The translations under genes were made by a program, and so were the position numbers. From NCBI GenBank assembly GCA_018340805.1, contig JACMZG010001914.1:23763827-23827826 (forward strand): a DNA stretch of 64,000 nucleotides, in the 5' to 3' direction. The notes below the pieces were generated by a model. It was not told where the DNA came from, did no database searches, and was given only the letters and a program-made list of their open reading frames with translations. Origin of the DNA: Microvelia longipes. Taxonomy: Eukaryota > Arthropoda > Insecta > Hemiptera > Veliidae. Positions 1 through 45,190 of this stretch are shown here, one piece after another (the stretch's first letter is position 1; each line of letters starts with the position of its first letter).

Positions 1-50
1 GTATAATTTTACATTTATGTTTTTATATTTACCAATTAAAATAATTTCAG

Positions 51-156
51 CTGTCAACTACATCAAAGTATTTCAGAAAAGGGTCATGAAGAAGTAATGT
101 ACTATATTAATTTTGAACAATTGGTTCCCCTTTCGATCCAAGTAAATAAAACTTGA
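51..156 (+). CDS. Possible terminal exon of a gene entering from the left
   Basis: A plausible acceptor (ATAATTTCAG) ends at base 50. Two short open readings follow. One gives VNYIKVFQKRVMKK then a stop at 93-95; another stays open to a TGA at 154-156. AATAAA follows at about 161. No family is recognised, and with only one splice site in view this may be chance. Confidence 0.25.
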
Positions 157-3100
157 AATGAATAAATGTAATTCCTCCCTCATAATAATAATAAATTTAT
201 TTTCTCTTAACATATGAATAAAATACAAAAGAAAATAAAACACTATAATTAGAACACAATTGAAAAACACAAATAAAATAGAAAAAGAAAAATTAATACT
301 TTGTTAGAAATAAAAGTACCGAGAAACATAATAAATTATTTTTGTACATGGTATGTCAATGGTATTTTATTGCCATAAAGGACAGAGGAAAAATACGGGA
401 AATAAGTAAACTACTACATTAGGTTTGGATTTGGTGCCAGGGTTCCCTGTGCTATTGCCACTACAACCATATATAAAATTTAATGGAAATAAAATGGAAT
501 TTAGAGAAATTTAAAACAAGGGTGGTTATTTATACCAAATAATGAAGAAAAATCTCTTCTTTGTATATTATTGGCAATACTCTTCTTAGAGCGTTTTAAA
601 TAACTCTCTGAGCCACTGCCATTTCGAAAAATAAAATAGTTTTAGGTAATTTCAACTTTTGACTTAAATCATGGTGGTTTCATGGCTCTAATGATGGCTC
701 ATGTTAAATTGAAATTGCTCTCAATTACTGACATTTTTTACTTTAAAATTTTTATTATTTTATATCTATATTACTTATTTCAAGTTGATTTTCTTAAATT
801 TTGAGTTAAACAATGTCATATCCTTTGATATTATGACTTATTATTACATTATTTGACTCAATTAAAATAATTCTTACATTGTTTTGTTTTTAAAATTAAA
901 GAGTTAAATTTAATTTTTTACATTTAATAATTACATAGTTTTCATAGACACCCGCACAGACGTGACCCCACGTAAATGTAAACAAATAAAAGTAATGTAA
1001 AAAAATCTCTACAAGTAAAATGATTTAAAAATTTAAATTGTGGGTAAATAATAAGATAATTTTCATTATTAATTTTACATAGTCCATTGTTTATCTTATT
1101 GAGCTGATTTTTATTTTATTGTAAAATAATTATTTAATATTTTTAATAATGTATAATTTTGTGAGATATTATAGAATATTTAAATATTTCTTTTAATTAT
1201 TAATATTAGATTAATTATAAATATGTAGTGATCAATTATAATTTTGTTTGTGTCGTTTCTTCAAAATATTTAACCTGATGAAAAACTATTTTAATAAATA
1301 TAGTGGTGTTGTTAATGAAGTAAAATGTATATTAGCTAACGCTTAGCTTAGCTAAGTATTACTTGTATATTTTGAAAGTTTCAATCGTTGTTTAAACTTC
1401 ATGTTTTTTTCAGAATGATATATGAAAATTCCATATTTACCAGAGAGCTTTTTTTAGATAGATACCTTAACTCTCCTATAGAGGAATAATATATTTAGAT
1501 GAGTATTTCTAACAAGAGAAACATGCCTCTATGAAATAGGTTTTTGAAAATACTCTTAATTTTATTTTGTGCTGAAACTTTGACACAGGGATTTTAAAGT
1601 TATGCTTAAAAAGGATTCTGTGATATGCAATATCACATTTTCTGTAGACAGTTTTAGAGCCAAAACTATACATCGGATTTAAACAAAACCATGCTCAAAT
1701 TAAAGCATTCAGTGCTTAGCTATGGCTAAATCCAAAATATTTAAATATCATTAAGTTTCGGTAGCCAATTAGATAAAAACCGTAGAATCTTGTTTTTAAT
1801 GTAATTAATGCATAATTGTGCGCCTTCTATAATGGTTCCTTCGTGAGCTAGTTCATAAACGTAACATTCTCCAGGTTGCTGCACCTCTTAAACTTCTAAA
1901 ACAAAATGGTTTGTTGGTAAATGTTAATTTATTGATGTTGGTTCATTTTATTAATTCTTTACTTAATTAAAATAACAAGAATTGGTTGAAGAAAAGAGTC
2001 AAGTAAGTAATAAGCTGAAGTATAGTAATAATTAAATAAAAGTAACAGTCTCTTGACATAGTGTAGCAATGCAAGTTTAGCAGATAAACTATTGTTTTGA
2101 TTAGTTTTAAATACCATATGACATTAATTTATTAGCTTAAACTCAATGTAATAAAATAAAATAGAATTAAATATATATATCCTTAGTCAAATAACTGGAG
2201 AGTAACTATCCAATGAAATGCTCTAAAAATAATACATAACAGGTATAGTCATTTTATTATTTATTTTTACCATTTTTTCTGCCAATAATTTTGTCAATTT
2301 TAATTTTTGATCCATCTTTTTGAAGGATGAAAATTTTAGAAAAAAGGTGCTTTAGGTAAAAATAAAATGTAATATATATTACTAAAAGAAATAATATCAT
2401 GCAAAAATAATTAATTATGAAAAATACAATGTAAGTTATAATAGAATAAAAGTACCAATAATAAAAAATAAGCGCTAACTTATTTTAAGGTAAACAATGT
2501 ATAAATGTATGTATCATAGGTATAAAAATGTTGTACTTTTTTGTTTATTTGTTCTGCCTTGATTTATAAAGTATGTAAAAAATAAATGATGGTGAAGGAA
2601 ATAAATAAGAATGATGTTTTAATGTGTTCTTACCATTTAAAAAAATATTTGAAGAGATTGAAAGAAGAGGAGGAAATAAGTCTACTTTTAAAAAAAGTAA
2701 AAATCGGGTAACGGGTTAACTCAGGAATTTTCCTAAGTTACCATAAAGAAGAATATCAGTCCCTCAAACTCTCCCTCCATTTTTAGTTTGATGTAGTTCG
2801 TCAACAAGTATCATCTATAGTTCCATACTCCATGGTAATAAACGTGGGGATACGTAGTCGCAAATGTTCATTGTCACAAATGGCCATTGAAGCAAAATTA
2901 TTTCAAGGTTGTCAAACTTGATCGATGACGCAAAAGGGCGGTGTCACAAATGTTTGTTTGAGCTCTCATTTTTACGTTATTTTTGCTATTTCGTGCCAAA
3001 TTAGGGGAAAACTTGATAAAAATAAGGTTTTCTAGTAGTTTTTCTTTTTTAAAATTATCAAAAATAAAGCATGTCAAAAATGATCGAATGAGCAAATATC

Positions 3101-3225
3101 TTCAAGTTAGATTTTTGAATCTTCTCTATTAACACCTCATTTGGCTTCTCAGTTTCCATTGCCTTTATGATTTAACTGTTAGTCGTTAGATTTATTTATA
3201 GGAAAGAGATTAAGAGATTAGATTA
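157..3225. other. AT-rich stretch without recognisable genes
   Basis: I see no convincing exon, RNA gene or repeat family here. Open frames are short and of low complexity. Confidence 0.5.
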
Positions 3226-3335
3226 GGAGCCATTTGTCTAGTCCACCTCCGGGAGCCATTTGTCAAGTCCACCTCCGGGAGCCATTTGTCTAGTCTGCCT
3301 CCGGGAGCCATTAGTCTAGTCTATCTCATGAATCC
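3225..3335. repeat. Minisatellite, about 26-bp unit, four copies
   Basis: The unit contains CCTCCGGGAGCCATT followed by a short GTCTAGTC-like spacer. Copies differ by a few bases. Confidence 0.8.
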
Positions 3336-3419
3336 CTAGTAAATTTAGCCGTGAGCTTTGGGTGAGAGTCCTATAGGAAAAGGGGATTCCTTTAACTTCT
3401 TATTCTTCCTGCATTTTTT

Positions 3420-4060
3420 GTTGACGCACCTACAGCCTAAACTACAGAACAGATTTTGACATAAAGGACTTTTTAGATTCGTCTAATACTCGTGTGCATT
3501 CCTACCTCATAAAATCTCAAATTCGATATTTCTAAGAGAACGCGGAGCGAAAAACTTAACTAGTGAACGGTAGTTTTATTTATTTATTTACAAATTAGTG
3601 CTAACAAATTTAAAAATTCAAAATAAGCACAGTCAACTTAGTTAAAAAAGAAGTAATTAAGATAAAGTTAATTTTTCCCTGTTTTTCCTAGATTCGTGTA
3701 ACCGTATGTAGATATCGTACTTTAAATATCGTACTTTTATACATTGAAGCACCTTCTGCCTCAACTACTGAACAGATTTTGATGTGTCAGGACTTTTTAG
3801 ATCCTTCTTATGCTCGTGTGCATTCCTACCTCATAAAATCTCGAATTCGACGTTCTTACGCATAACGCGGAGCGAAAAACTAACCTACAGCCTAAACTAC
3901 TGGACATATTTTGATATGTGGTGACTTTTTTAATTTGTCTTATGCCTGTGTGTATTCCTACCTGATAAAATCGACATTCCTGTCCTAAACATGGAGCTAG
4001 AAACTAAGCTAGTGAACGCTACTTTTATATAAATTGACCCATCTGCACTCTTTACTAATG
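3420..4060. repeat. Three diverged copies of a 140-300 bp dispersed unit
   Basis: Blocks near 3426, 3740 and 3885 share ACAGATTTTGA, a GACTTTTTAGAT segment, GTGTGCATTCCTACCTCATA and an ending CGCGGAGCGAAAAACTAA. They look like tandem or nested copies of one repeat, with the third the most decayed. Confidence 0.6.
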
Positions 4061-4159
4061 AATGGATTTTTGTGATTGAGGACTTTTGGATATTTTCTAA
4101 ATCCTATGTTGTAAACGCCGCAGAAAACAAAGCTTGAGAGTGTCATATTTTAAAATGTG

Positions 4160-4980
4160 TTTATTTATTTATTTATTTATTTATTATTAAGGTGCTTAAC
4201 ACTAAGGTCATCAGCACCTCTTCTATATAGACAAACAGATAAAATAGACTAAGACTACACTGATGAGCAGGTCAAAATGCTTAAATATCATAATAAGATA
4301 AATTAAGTAAATCAAATATAGAATAAAGATAAACTAAATATAAGATAAACACAGGGTGGTACAAGTATATTGTGTAAGTGTTTTTGTTTATTATTTCATT
4401 TAATATATTGTTTATTGTGAATTATTTATTTGTTATTTATTTATTTATATTAATTATATTACGCATTTATAAGTGTGTAATAGTATTAGTGTATACTGAA
4501 AATGCTTTAAAGTTCTATAAAATTAGTTAAAAAGGTTTTAGTTATTAAGAGTTGGTTATATTTCGTTAAAGAACTCGTTGTCAAGGAGGAAATTAAAAAG
4601 ATTTTGAATAGTGGGTTCATCATTGCCTAAAATTTCTTCCATTATAGATGGTATATGATGAAATTTGAGAGAATCTTGAAGTATGAAACAATCTATCAAA
4701 AAATGTTTTACTGTCAAAGGCTCATTGCAGAGTCTACACTTGGGGTACTCTCTGTCTCTTGTAAATAAATAGCTGTGCGTAAGTCTAGTGTGTCCGAGTC
4801 TCAATCTACATAGTACAATTTCTTCATGTCTCTTTCCCCTGTAGCACGTTTTCCACTCTTCTACTGTCGGTTTTATAATTTTGAGTTTGTTGTTGTCCGT
4901 GTTGTCCCACAAATCTTGCCATTCTCTGTTAATGCTGGTTCGTAAGATACGGTCTATGTCGTTAATTGTGTTTAAATGTT
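4160..4980 (-). pseudogene. 3' end of a non-LTR retrotransposon (LINE)
   Basis: The minus-strand frame at 4972-4556 carries the C-terminal region of an I/Outcast-like LINE polyprotein: NKLKIIKP, then LCRLRLGHTRLTHSYLF, then a Cys/His cluster CRLCN-x(7)-HFLIDC. It ends in a stop at 4556. The 3' UTR continues to a tail of repeated TAAA units at about 4162-4186, just after a GGTGCT/AGCACC hairpin. The copy is 5'-truncated: no reverse transcriptase core remains. Confidence 0.75.
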
Positions 4981-5296
4981 AATTAATTCTAATGTCAAAT
5001 TTATCGTGGTCGTAATTTATTATTTTTATGAAAGTGATATATGGTTGATAATATAAAAAAGCGGGAAACAACATCTGTTCTTTCAGGAATGTGCGGTTGA
5101 AAACAACAGGTGTTGTGTAGTTGGGGAGATCAAGGTGATCGACCTTTCTAGTTCTGGGGAAATCCGCTTGAAGTGACACCTGACGGACCTGATTTAATTC
5201 CTTGTCCATTAACTGTCTGAAGAGTGTACCGACTAGGAATCCCCTATCTAGTTCGTCTCTCTGTAGTACTATATATTCCTCTATGATCAAAACCAT
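4979..5296 (-). pseudogene. Unassigned ORF upstream of and in frame with the LINE tail
   Basis: There are 105 codons from ATG, in the same frame as the LINE tail and separated from it by one stop at 4979-4981. The protein is charged (LQRDELDRGFLVGTLF, VDHLDLPNY) and matches nothing I recognise. It may be the part of the LINE before the Cys/His end, or unrelated older sequence. Confidence 0.3.
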
Positions 5297-6724
5297 AATT
5301 ACATTTGTTTATAACATAAAGTTTATGCTCAAATATACAAACATTTTTTTGACAAGAGCAAAAAAGAATTCAACATTTATTATAATATATGTATAGATAA
5401 TATAAAACAATCAGTAGAACGTAAGAATTACATAAGGGGAACTACCTAGGCCAAAAAAGCCTCCGCAACAGATGTTTTTCTTCTGGTGGGTCCCCCAACC
5501 AGGGACCCAACTACATTCCAATACCCCCACAGCCAAAGGGTTAACATGTTTTTTCAGGTCTACCTCTTGGACTATGAAGTAGCCTCCCACAGTGGAAGCA
5601 GAAACATCGGATTCTTCGTTGGGGTCACCTCCAGAAGACCTAAAACATCTTACATAGACATAGTCACCCTAGGAAGATCTAAAACTTCACATTACTATTT
5701 AGGTTGACCTTGCCCTACAAGTTTCACCATCTAGGATTGGCTCTGATCTAATTGATAAATCAACTCCAAATGAAACACCCGAGTTATTGCCATTGCCAAA
5801 TGGTATCCATTCATAGGAGCAACAATTTAATTGCCTTAAGTTACAACCAAATAAAACACCTTGAATAAATAAGAGAAAAATATTTTTAATAATTATTTTA
5901 TTTAAAAATATATACAGCAAATAAATAACAATATGACATTTAAAATGTTAGTAGCAAACTATATCAGTCAGACAACCCTAAAAACTATTTCTGAAATTCA
6001 GAAAACCAACTTGAGTCCTTTAAAGCTGAAGCAATAATGAGGCCATGGTTAACATTAATTCTGGGTTTTAATCATTTATATAATTTATACCATTACAATT
6101 TTTCATTTGTAAATTTAATAAACATAGTAGAAGAAAATAACATTAAATGTATTATATTATTTATTAAATGTATTACTTTATAAAATATATTATGAATCCT
6201 ATTCAATAAATAGGAAGACACTTTTAAAAATAAAAAAATAAAAACTAACTTGAAACAAAATAATTAAATTTTAAAACTCTACAATAGATTGGTAAGGAAA
6301 TTATAATTTTAAGTTATTCCCCCTTGAAATTAAAGTAGGGCCAATCCTAATAAAACCAGGAGTACTGGAAAGAAAACAATGCATATAAATAGTATATTAT
6401 ATACTACTCATATATGTTAGTAATAATGTTAATATAATATTAGTATATTATGCTACTAGGCTGTGAAATGAATCTTTTTTCACCAAATTGTCTATATTTA
6501 CTGACGAGATAAAAATTTATATAAAATTTTTAAGACATATTTTTGCTATCAGAAGGCTGAACAGAATCAATTCCTCCACTCCCTCATTCACTTTCATCGT
6601 CGGAATCACCTCATAGGTTTTCATTTTCTGGTGAAAATTTCCTAAAAAAAAGTCATTTGAAGCCATGTATTGTATGCTATTGTTTCTGAAGTTAAGATTT
6701 ATAATAATAATAAACAAAATATAC

Positions 6725-6730
<6 letters not shown>

Positions 6731-6816
<86 letters not shown>
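6731..6816. repeat. (AT)n microsatellite
   Basis: Uninterrupted AT dinucleotides. It creates a false Tyr-Ile open frame. Confidence 0.97.
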
Positions 6817-6822
<6 letters not shown>

Positions 6823-7705
6823 ATTAAAAAAAAAGTATTTACAAAGTAAAGTTTAACTCTAAAGTAATAAATAAACCAAGTGGGAAACGCCTATACTAAA
6901 CCATGTAAAAAATTCAGACATGTATGATCAGCTGATATTTGGCTTAAAAATAAAATAAGTCGCTAAAAGTGGAATAACTGTGGATGAGCGTTATTGGATT
7001 GACTCTGAAAACAGATTTTGAGTTTCGCTTTTTATCGTGTTTTTGAACTTATATATGTTTGTTTTAACTTAAAATTTATTTATTAAATCTTGTGAATAAT
7101 AGTTACAATAATTTAGTTAAAGAAAAGAAGAACTATATTAAAGGTGAATCACATGTTTTTTAAAGATTTTGAAAATATACAAGTTGAATTAAAAAGCTGA
7201 ATATAAAAAGTTGAATTAATTAGCAGCTGTACGTTTTAGGTAATTTTATCAAACCTAGTATTAAAAGAATCACTTAAACCTCTATTGGATGTGACAAAAG
7301 ATATTTCTTACACAAAGTATAAACATTTTATACCAAAATGTAAAAAGTAAAACAATAAAATAAAAATGTCGAGTACCGAAAATAGTTTGTTTGCATTTTT
7401 TAAGGTAAAACAAGATGGCTGTGACCGTGAGAAAATGTAAGCAAACTCCCTGAAAGACAAAAAGTGAACTGCATGCCATGTCTGACAGAAATCACATTTG
7501 TTTCCCTACTTGGTTTGTATATTATTTTATTTACCTCAAACAAAATTTAATTGAAATTATAACCTTAAGTATATTCTATAGACATAATTCATAAATTTAT
7601 ATTTAACGGACTCAAAATAATAACTCAAGCAAACAACTGATACTCGAGATGTTGCTCTGGAGACTAACAGGTGTCAACTTAACAAATCTAAATTATATAT
7701 TTTTA

Positions 7706-7878
7706 CAAGTTTATAGTTAAGAGGTTGTGGTCAGATAAAATATAAATACAAATTTTAGCTTTCAGCCGTAAATTAGGTCTTCTTCAGATGTAGTTTTATT
7801 ACAAACACAAATTTACAGCCGAAAGCTCAAATTTGTATTTTCATTTAATCTGGCCACTACCTCATAACTCTAAACTTG
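7706..7878. repeat. Small foldback repeat
   Basis: Arms of about 68 bases (7706-7773 and 7809-7878) are inverted copies; both contain CAGCCG next to GAAAGCT. The left arm, read on the minus strand, has CTGAAGA and GGCTGAAAGC, as in Penelope-like termini. Confidence 0.7.
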
Positions 7879-8954
7879 TTTAAATAGTTTGGTCAATAGA
7901 TTTATAATAGTTTTATATATTTTTACTTCAATATTAAATATAATTATATTAACTCTTAGAACTCATTTAGTTTATAATAGATCAATTTTAATAAACTATA
8001 AGTCTTATTTCAGTACTTTTTGAGTTTTTTTTTACTTTTTGAAAACTTCAATCCAAATTTATAAATTTACGACTGAGATTATCACAACCTATAATCATCA
8101 TAGTTATATAAATAGAAGAAATATTTACAAGATAGTAAGAAATATACAAAAGATTTACATTTAAAACCTACACAGCCAGAGAACCACTAGCAGGTAACAT
8201 AGTAAAGTACCAAATTAAAATGTAAAAAATGGCATACAGTATTATATTGAATTTGCAAAGAAGTAAAAAAAGAAAAACTTAGTTCAATAATTGCTTAAAC
8301 TTATTATACAAGTAAAACAATAAAAACTTGTACTAATTAAAACCAGTTAATTTAAAATAACAGATTAACTAATAAAATGGGGAAATAAATAAAAATTGAT
8401 GCCATTAAAAAGATTAATAGGTAAATTATTCATTATACTAAAGTTTAAAATTTCTAATATGCTCCAAGATTGTTTTTATTAACTTTATTGTCTACAATAA
8501 ATGTATTTGACATAGAGCTCATACTGGTTAAAGTGACTTGGCAGGTTTGATAGGAGGAATCACCCAGTGGTGATACTCTGGGTATATAATTAGTGGAATA
8601 GAAATTAGTTTAATTTTGAATAGTTGAATTTTCAGAAATGTTTTTCTTTTTTACATTAAAATTATTATTTATTATTTGAATCCTGCAGAAGGTCACCCAG
8701 CCACTGCCGTCAAAGGTGTCGTGGAGGATGGGAAGAAATGGTTCTGATAGGGTTTGGACAAGAAGATTAGAATGGGAATCTAATTTCGAATGAAAGGAAC
8801 TGTTTCGAGAAGAAACAATGTCTTTAACGAATAAAGTTTTACAGTCATTGTGGATTGTTTGATTGGATAAGAACCAGGGAGCTTGAACTATTTTGTGGAA
8901 GACTTAAGACTGGAGGACTTGAATACGTTTCAAATTGGTAGGCTTTGTGCAACC

Positions 8955-9230
8955 CTATACTTCTCTGTTATCAGTACTAATTGAAGTAAACAGATGGTGC
9001 CTTAGAATACTACATATAGAAGGAGCACTATTCATAACAGAGAAGTTATAACCTTGGTAGTAACTGGTCATTAGTGTAACTTCTCTGTAATCAGTAGTTA
9101 CAAACTGGGTTGTAACTGGTCACCAGTGAAGGTTGTAACTAGTGACTAGTTAAAACCAAGGTTGTAACTGGTCACTAGACTAACTTCTCTGTTATCAATA
9201 GTTTTAACCTTGGTTGTAACCTACCTAGCA
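8955..9230. repeat. Cluster of short direct and inverted repeats
   Basis: GGTTGTAACTGGTCAC, ACTTCTCTGTTATCA and AACCTTGGTTGTAA recur several times in both orientations. This looks like a decayed foldback or local duplication. Confidence 0.55.
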
Positions 9231-12200
9231 AAGTAAAAACCATTTTTAACATTTACATGAATAGTGTTTAATAAATGTATGTTAAAATTATGTTTTAAAA
9301 TGACATTTTTAATGAACATACAATGATACGTCAATTTTACAGTTATAGAACTTAAAAATAAAATGTATACAAAAAACTAAACAAAGATTAAATAATTGTA
9401 ATAAAAAAATTATTAAAAACGTAATAGTAATACTTAAAACTGCTTTATTTGATCCGAAATAACTTTTATTTGTAAACATTGATAAAAATGAATTATTAAG
9501 ATTTGTTAGGTTGGCAGAGATTGGTCTGCAGTTAAACATCTCTGTTATCCATTGGATTACATGAGATACGATCCTTCCATCCTAGTGCTATTCTTAAAAG
9601 CATAGTTGTGCATCAAATTTAATAAATAAAAATTGTAAACAAACACTTGCATGAAATTGAGCACTGGTGGATTTGTTCATTATGGGAGAAAGAAAATTGT
9701 CTTACACAACTCACCGAGCTTTCACCGTCAAGAAAGAAGAAGTAATTAATTTACATATAATTTGATGTTTTAATTTACATATTTTATTAACTATTTATTT
9801 CTTTATGGCACTGTTGATGGTCTCATGCTAGGTTGAAAGCACTTAGTCAATAAAAATAAGCTTTTCTTTCAACCAAAACTTTAGAGGTTTATATTTTATT
9901 GGAAAATAGACAGCTCAAGTAAATTCTTAAAGTTGGCAGCACTGTTAAGGGCCATGTTAAGGCCTTCAATTTCTGAAAAATGCTTTAAGTATAAGGGAAT
10001 TTGACAAAATTTTGTTTAATTTAAATATGATCAATATTGTAGGCAAAATTGAATGCTTTTAATTAAATTTAATGTTCTTATATTTATTTCAAAATAAATA
10101 AACTCAAATATCATTTTCCACAGATAAAAGTCCCTTTATATGAAAAATGTCACGATAAAGGATAGAATGTTTAGAAAATTATTTGTGATTTGTGGCTTGA
10201 AACTCAAAAACCTCCACATGAGGTAACTTACAAATTACCTTTGTTGAGCCATCTATTTGCTGTATTAGAAGCCAACCAAAAACATAAAAAAATGTTTAGG
10301 AATTATTTCACTGCTATTATATTATACTAACATTTTTTAACTTTTTGGTAAGACTCTAAGTAATACAAGCTGAACACTAGATTTAATTTTGGAAACAGTT
10401 TAACAACATCATAGCAATAAAAAATTAAACTACACTTTAAATTAGGTAACTAGGACTTTTAAGTAAAATATTTGTTAAAAATGACAAACCAAATGTAACT
10501 TAAAGTAACCACCTTCAATAAGTAGATCAACGAGTTTATCTATCACATTTTAATCAAATAAGCAACAAAATACAAATTTTATCTTATTTTAGAACAGAAA
10601 CCTGTTTTAAGATACAAAAAATCAGGTAAAATTGACTTCTGATATTAATGTTATTTTTTTTAAATGTCATTAAAAATTAGGTTTAAATAAAAAATATTAA
10701 TTATATCCATTTTAATTTAAAGTTTAATAAAAAAATAATCAAAAGTTAGAAAATCTTAAATTTTTATTAATTTCCTTTGTGTGGCCCCTCATCGCTGTCA
10801 AAAGGCTTTTCCAATAATTAAGATTTCTCCTAGACATTTTTTTCTTAAAATTAAAATATTTTTTCAATTATAACCAATTATCTTTTCCAAAAACAGGCTT
10901 CATTTGAAATTTAGCTTATTAATTATACAAAATATTATCTAAATAACACAGATACATTTCTGTGGGACATTGCAACCAGATTTAGTGAAAACATCCCTTC
11001 CTTAAACAGGTAAAAATTGTTAAATCCTAACTAAAAACTATGTTATTTTATAAAAGCAACAAAGTCTTTTTTCCGTAAATATACACATGGTTTTGATTTT
11101 TATTTCCTATAACATAAATTATTAATTAAATTTAAGCAAAAAAAATACTTTTTTTTTTAAAAAAGTACAACGCCAGGCACCTGAAACATACTGAAAATAA
11201 TATATTAAAATTAAAAATACAAATGAAATAGACCCTTTGTAATAAAAGAAAAGAGTCTTTTTAGATAAGCCTTTTTAAAAATCTAATGAGCACAGTAACT
11301 CACAAGATAACTCATAAAAAATCGCAGGTACAGGGTACCGTGGAACTTTTCCTCATTCACACTGCTCATCCTCCCTACTTCAGACTCGCTTCGCAGGTCC
11401 ACAGAATATAAAAATCATTAAATTTATACTGAAATCAATCCTGCCATCCAATCTCAGTTTCGTCCATTAATTTGGGGCAGTGAGGGCGTTTCGTAGTTTC
11501 ACTGCTACGAAACAGCTGAGTCACACCCGCATTGACTCAGCTTTTGGGGGATTCTATTGAAAGGTAGGCCAACCTGCGCCGCGAGGGGGGGGGGCTTGTG
11601 GCCATCTTAACCCTCAGTCTAGTTCCCAGCGTCTTCCGTTCCTCTCTCCTTCCTTCAATTATTATTATTACCTAGGTATTTATTAATTTTATTTTCCTCA
11701 TAATCTCTCATTTTGTGAATTATTAAGTTCTTTTCATGTTTTATGTACGCTATTTATATTATCGTTGATCAAAGCGGGCTTTCGCCCGCCAAGACAGTCT
11801 CACATATGACCGGCCGCAAATCCTAATTCTTTCATTCAGTTAATGCCTGAATTAACTATTTCGTGGTCCCGTGGCCAGGCAGTTTTATGCTTGCAAAGAG
11901 ACCCCGTTTAAAAAGAAAGAAATGATAAAAATCTAGATAAAAAATAGTTTGTTTGGATTAGAATAGATAAGATAAGAAGCTGCCGCAGGGTAGGTTAACC
12001 CACCCAGCGTAAATGAGGAGGCCCTATTTATTTATTTATTGATTTACCCCACCCTGGGTAAATCAGGTAAACCTGCTTTACCCCTGCCTACACATAGGCC
12101 CTCTTGCAGGCGTTGGGACTTTTTTCTTTCCTTTTATTGTGTTAAAAGTGTTGCATTTTCTCCCTTCCAGCTGATTTTTTGTCACACGACCATGTCGAAA

Positions 12201-12470
12201 GATATAGCGTGAGGACTATAATACTTACTGGGAAAACTTACATAAACTAACACGGTGATAAGGGGCCTAGAAGTAAGACCCTTTAGAAGTAAGGGTAACA
12301 TAATGATACATACTCCTACTAGAGTCTCTCTAGTATGAGATGAGTGCACTTTCCTCAAAGGTGTCCTTACATAATTACGTAATATTTATGTGAAATTGTG
12401 AAATAAATAATAATACACACCTAAATTTGAGCTTAAGAATAAATAGTTCTAGAACAAAATGTCCTTAAAT

Positions 12471-44448
<31,978 letters not shown>

Positions 44449-45084
44449 CGATACCTGAAACAGAATGTCAATGAGAAAGATTTTAACATAAAGATCTACT
44501 AATCCATCTTCTTTGAAAATTCATTGGCTGATAATGGCGTTATGCCGAAACCGGTCCAGTGATATTCATATCCAACAGCATGTATCGACGGTAGCTGGTT
44601 CTTCAATCACTCATAGATAATTCAAAATGTAATATAGTTTTTTTTTAAATAATTTTAACCCTTTTTTATGTACTTTGTAAAGTTTTTAAGTTGGCGGTGA
44701 CAGTTTTAGGTGAAGTTAAGGAAATTATTATTGAGCAATTTTAATATTGCTTTTATAGTATCTGTTTTATTATAATATATCATCTGTTTGGTCATTTTTA
44801 TTATCAATATAATCTTATCACAAAATTTCTTTTATTAATTTTATGTTTCAGTTATAGCTCTCAAGATGGCCGCATTGTTGACTGGATAGTTAAAATAAAT
44901 TTTATAACAAGTAGGATTATAGTATACTTTTATCAAGTAATTAATTATAGAATTCTATACTAAGAAGAGCAACTAATGACAATTTATCTTCCTAAACCAT
45001 TCCATCTAATTATTAGTCACTATTAGTATAAACTCACGAGGCATAAAATACATAACACACACTCATACAACATACATACACACA

Positions 45085-45190
45085 CACACACAATATAATA
45101 TATATATATATATATATATTATATAATATATATATATAATTATATATTTTATTATATATATATATATATATATTATATAATTATATTATA
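45085..45190. repeat. (CA)n/(TA)n tract, left flank of the long-TIR transposon
   Basis: Interrupted TA dinucleotides run up to the transposon end; similar ones resume at 48468. Confidence 0.9.

Larger units (their letters stand above)
5440..12470. other. Mostly unrecognised AT-rich DNA downstream of papi
   Basis: Besides the repeats listed separately, I see no exon here. Bases 5440-5730 and 11500-12130 are richer in GC and resemble old repeat copies. The latter has hairpins such as GCGGGC/GCCCGC near 11783 and a CAGCTGAGTCA/TGACTCAGCT pair near 11512-11553. Confidence 0.4.

Noticed and set aside
5486..5707. 73-codon ORF in a GC-richer patch
   Set aside because: Neither strand gives a recognisable domain; it looks like an old repeat copy.
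6665..6856. ORF of Tyr-Ile repeats (also at 15009-15416, 15873-16061 and 37734-37979)
   Set aside because: Translation of (TA)n microsatellites; no coding signal.
11783..11800. GCGGGC-TTTC-GCCCGC hairpin like a bacterial terminator
   Set aside because: No bacterial gene context; the neighbourhood is insect repeat DNA, so a repeat-borne hairpin is more likely.
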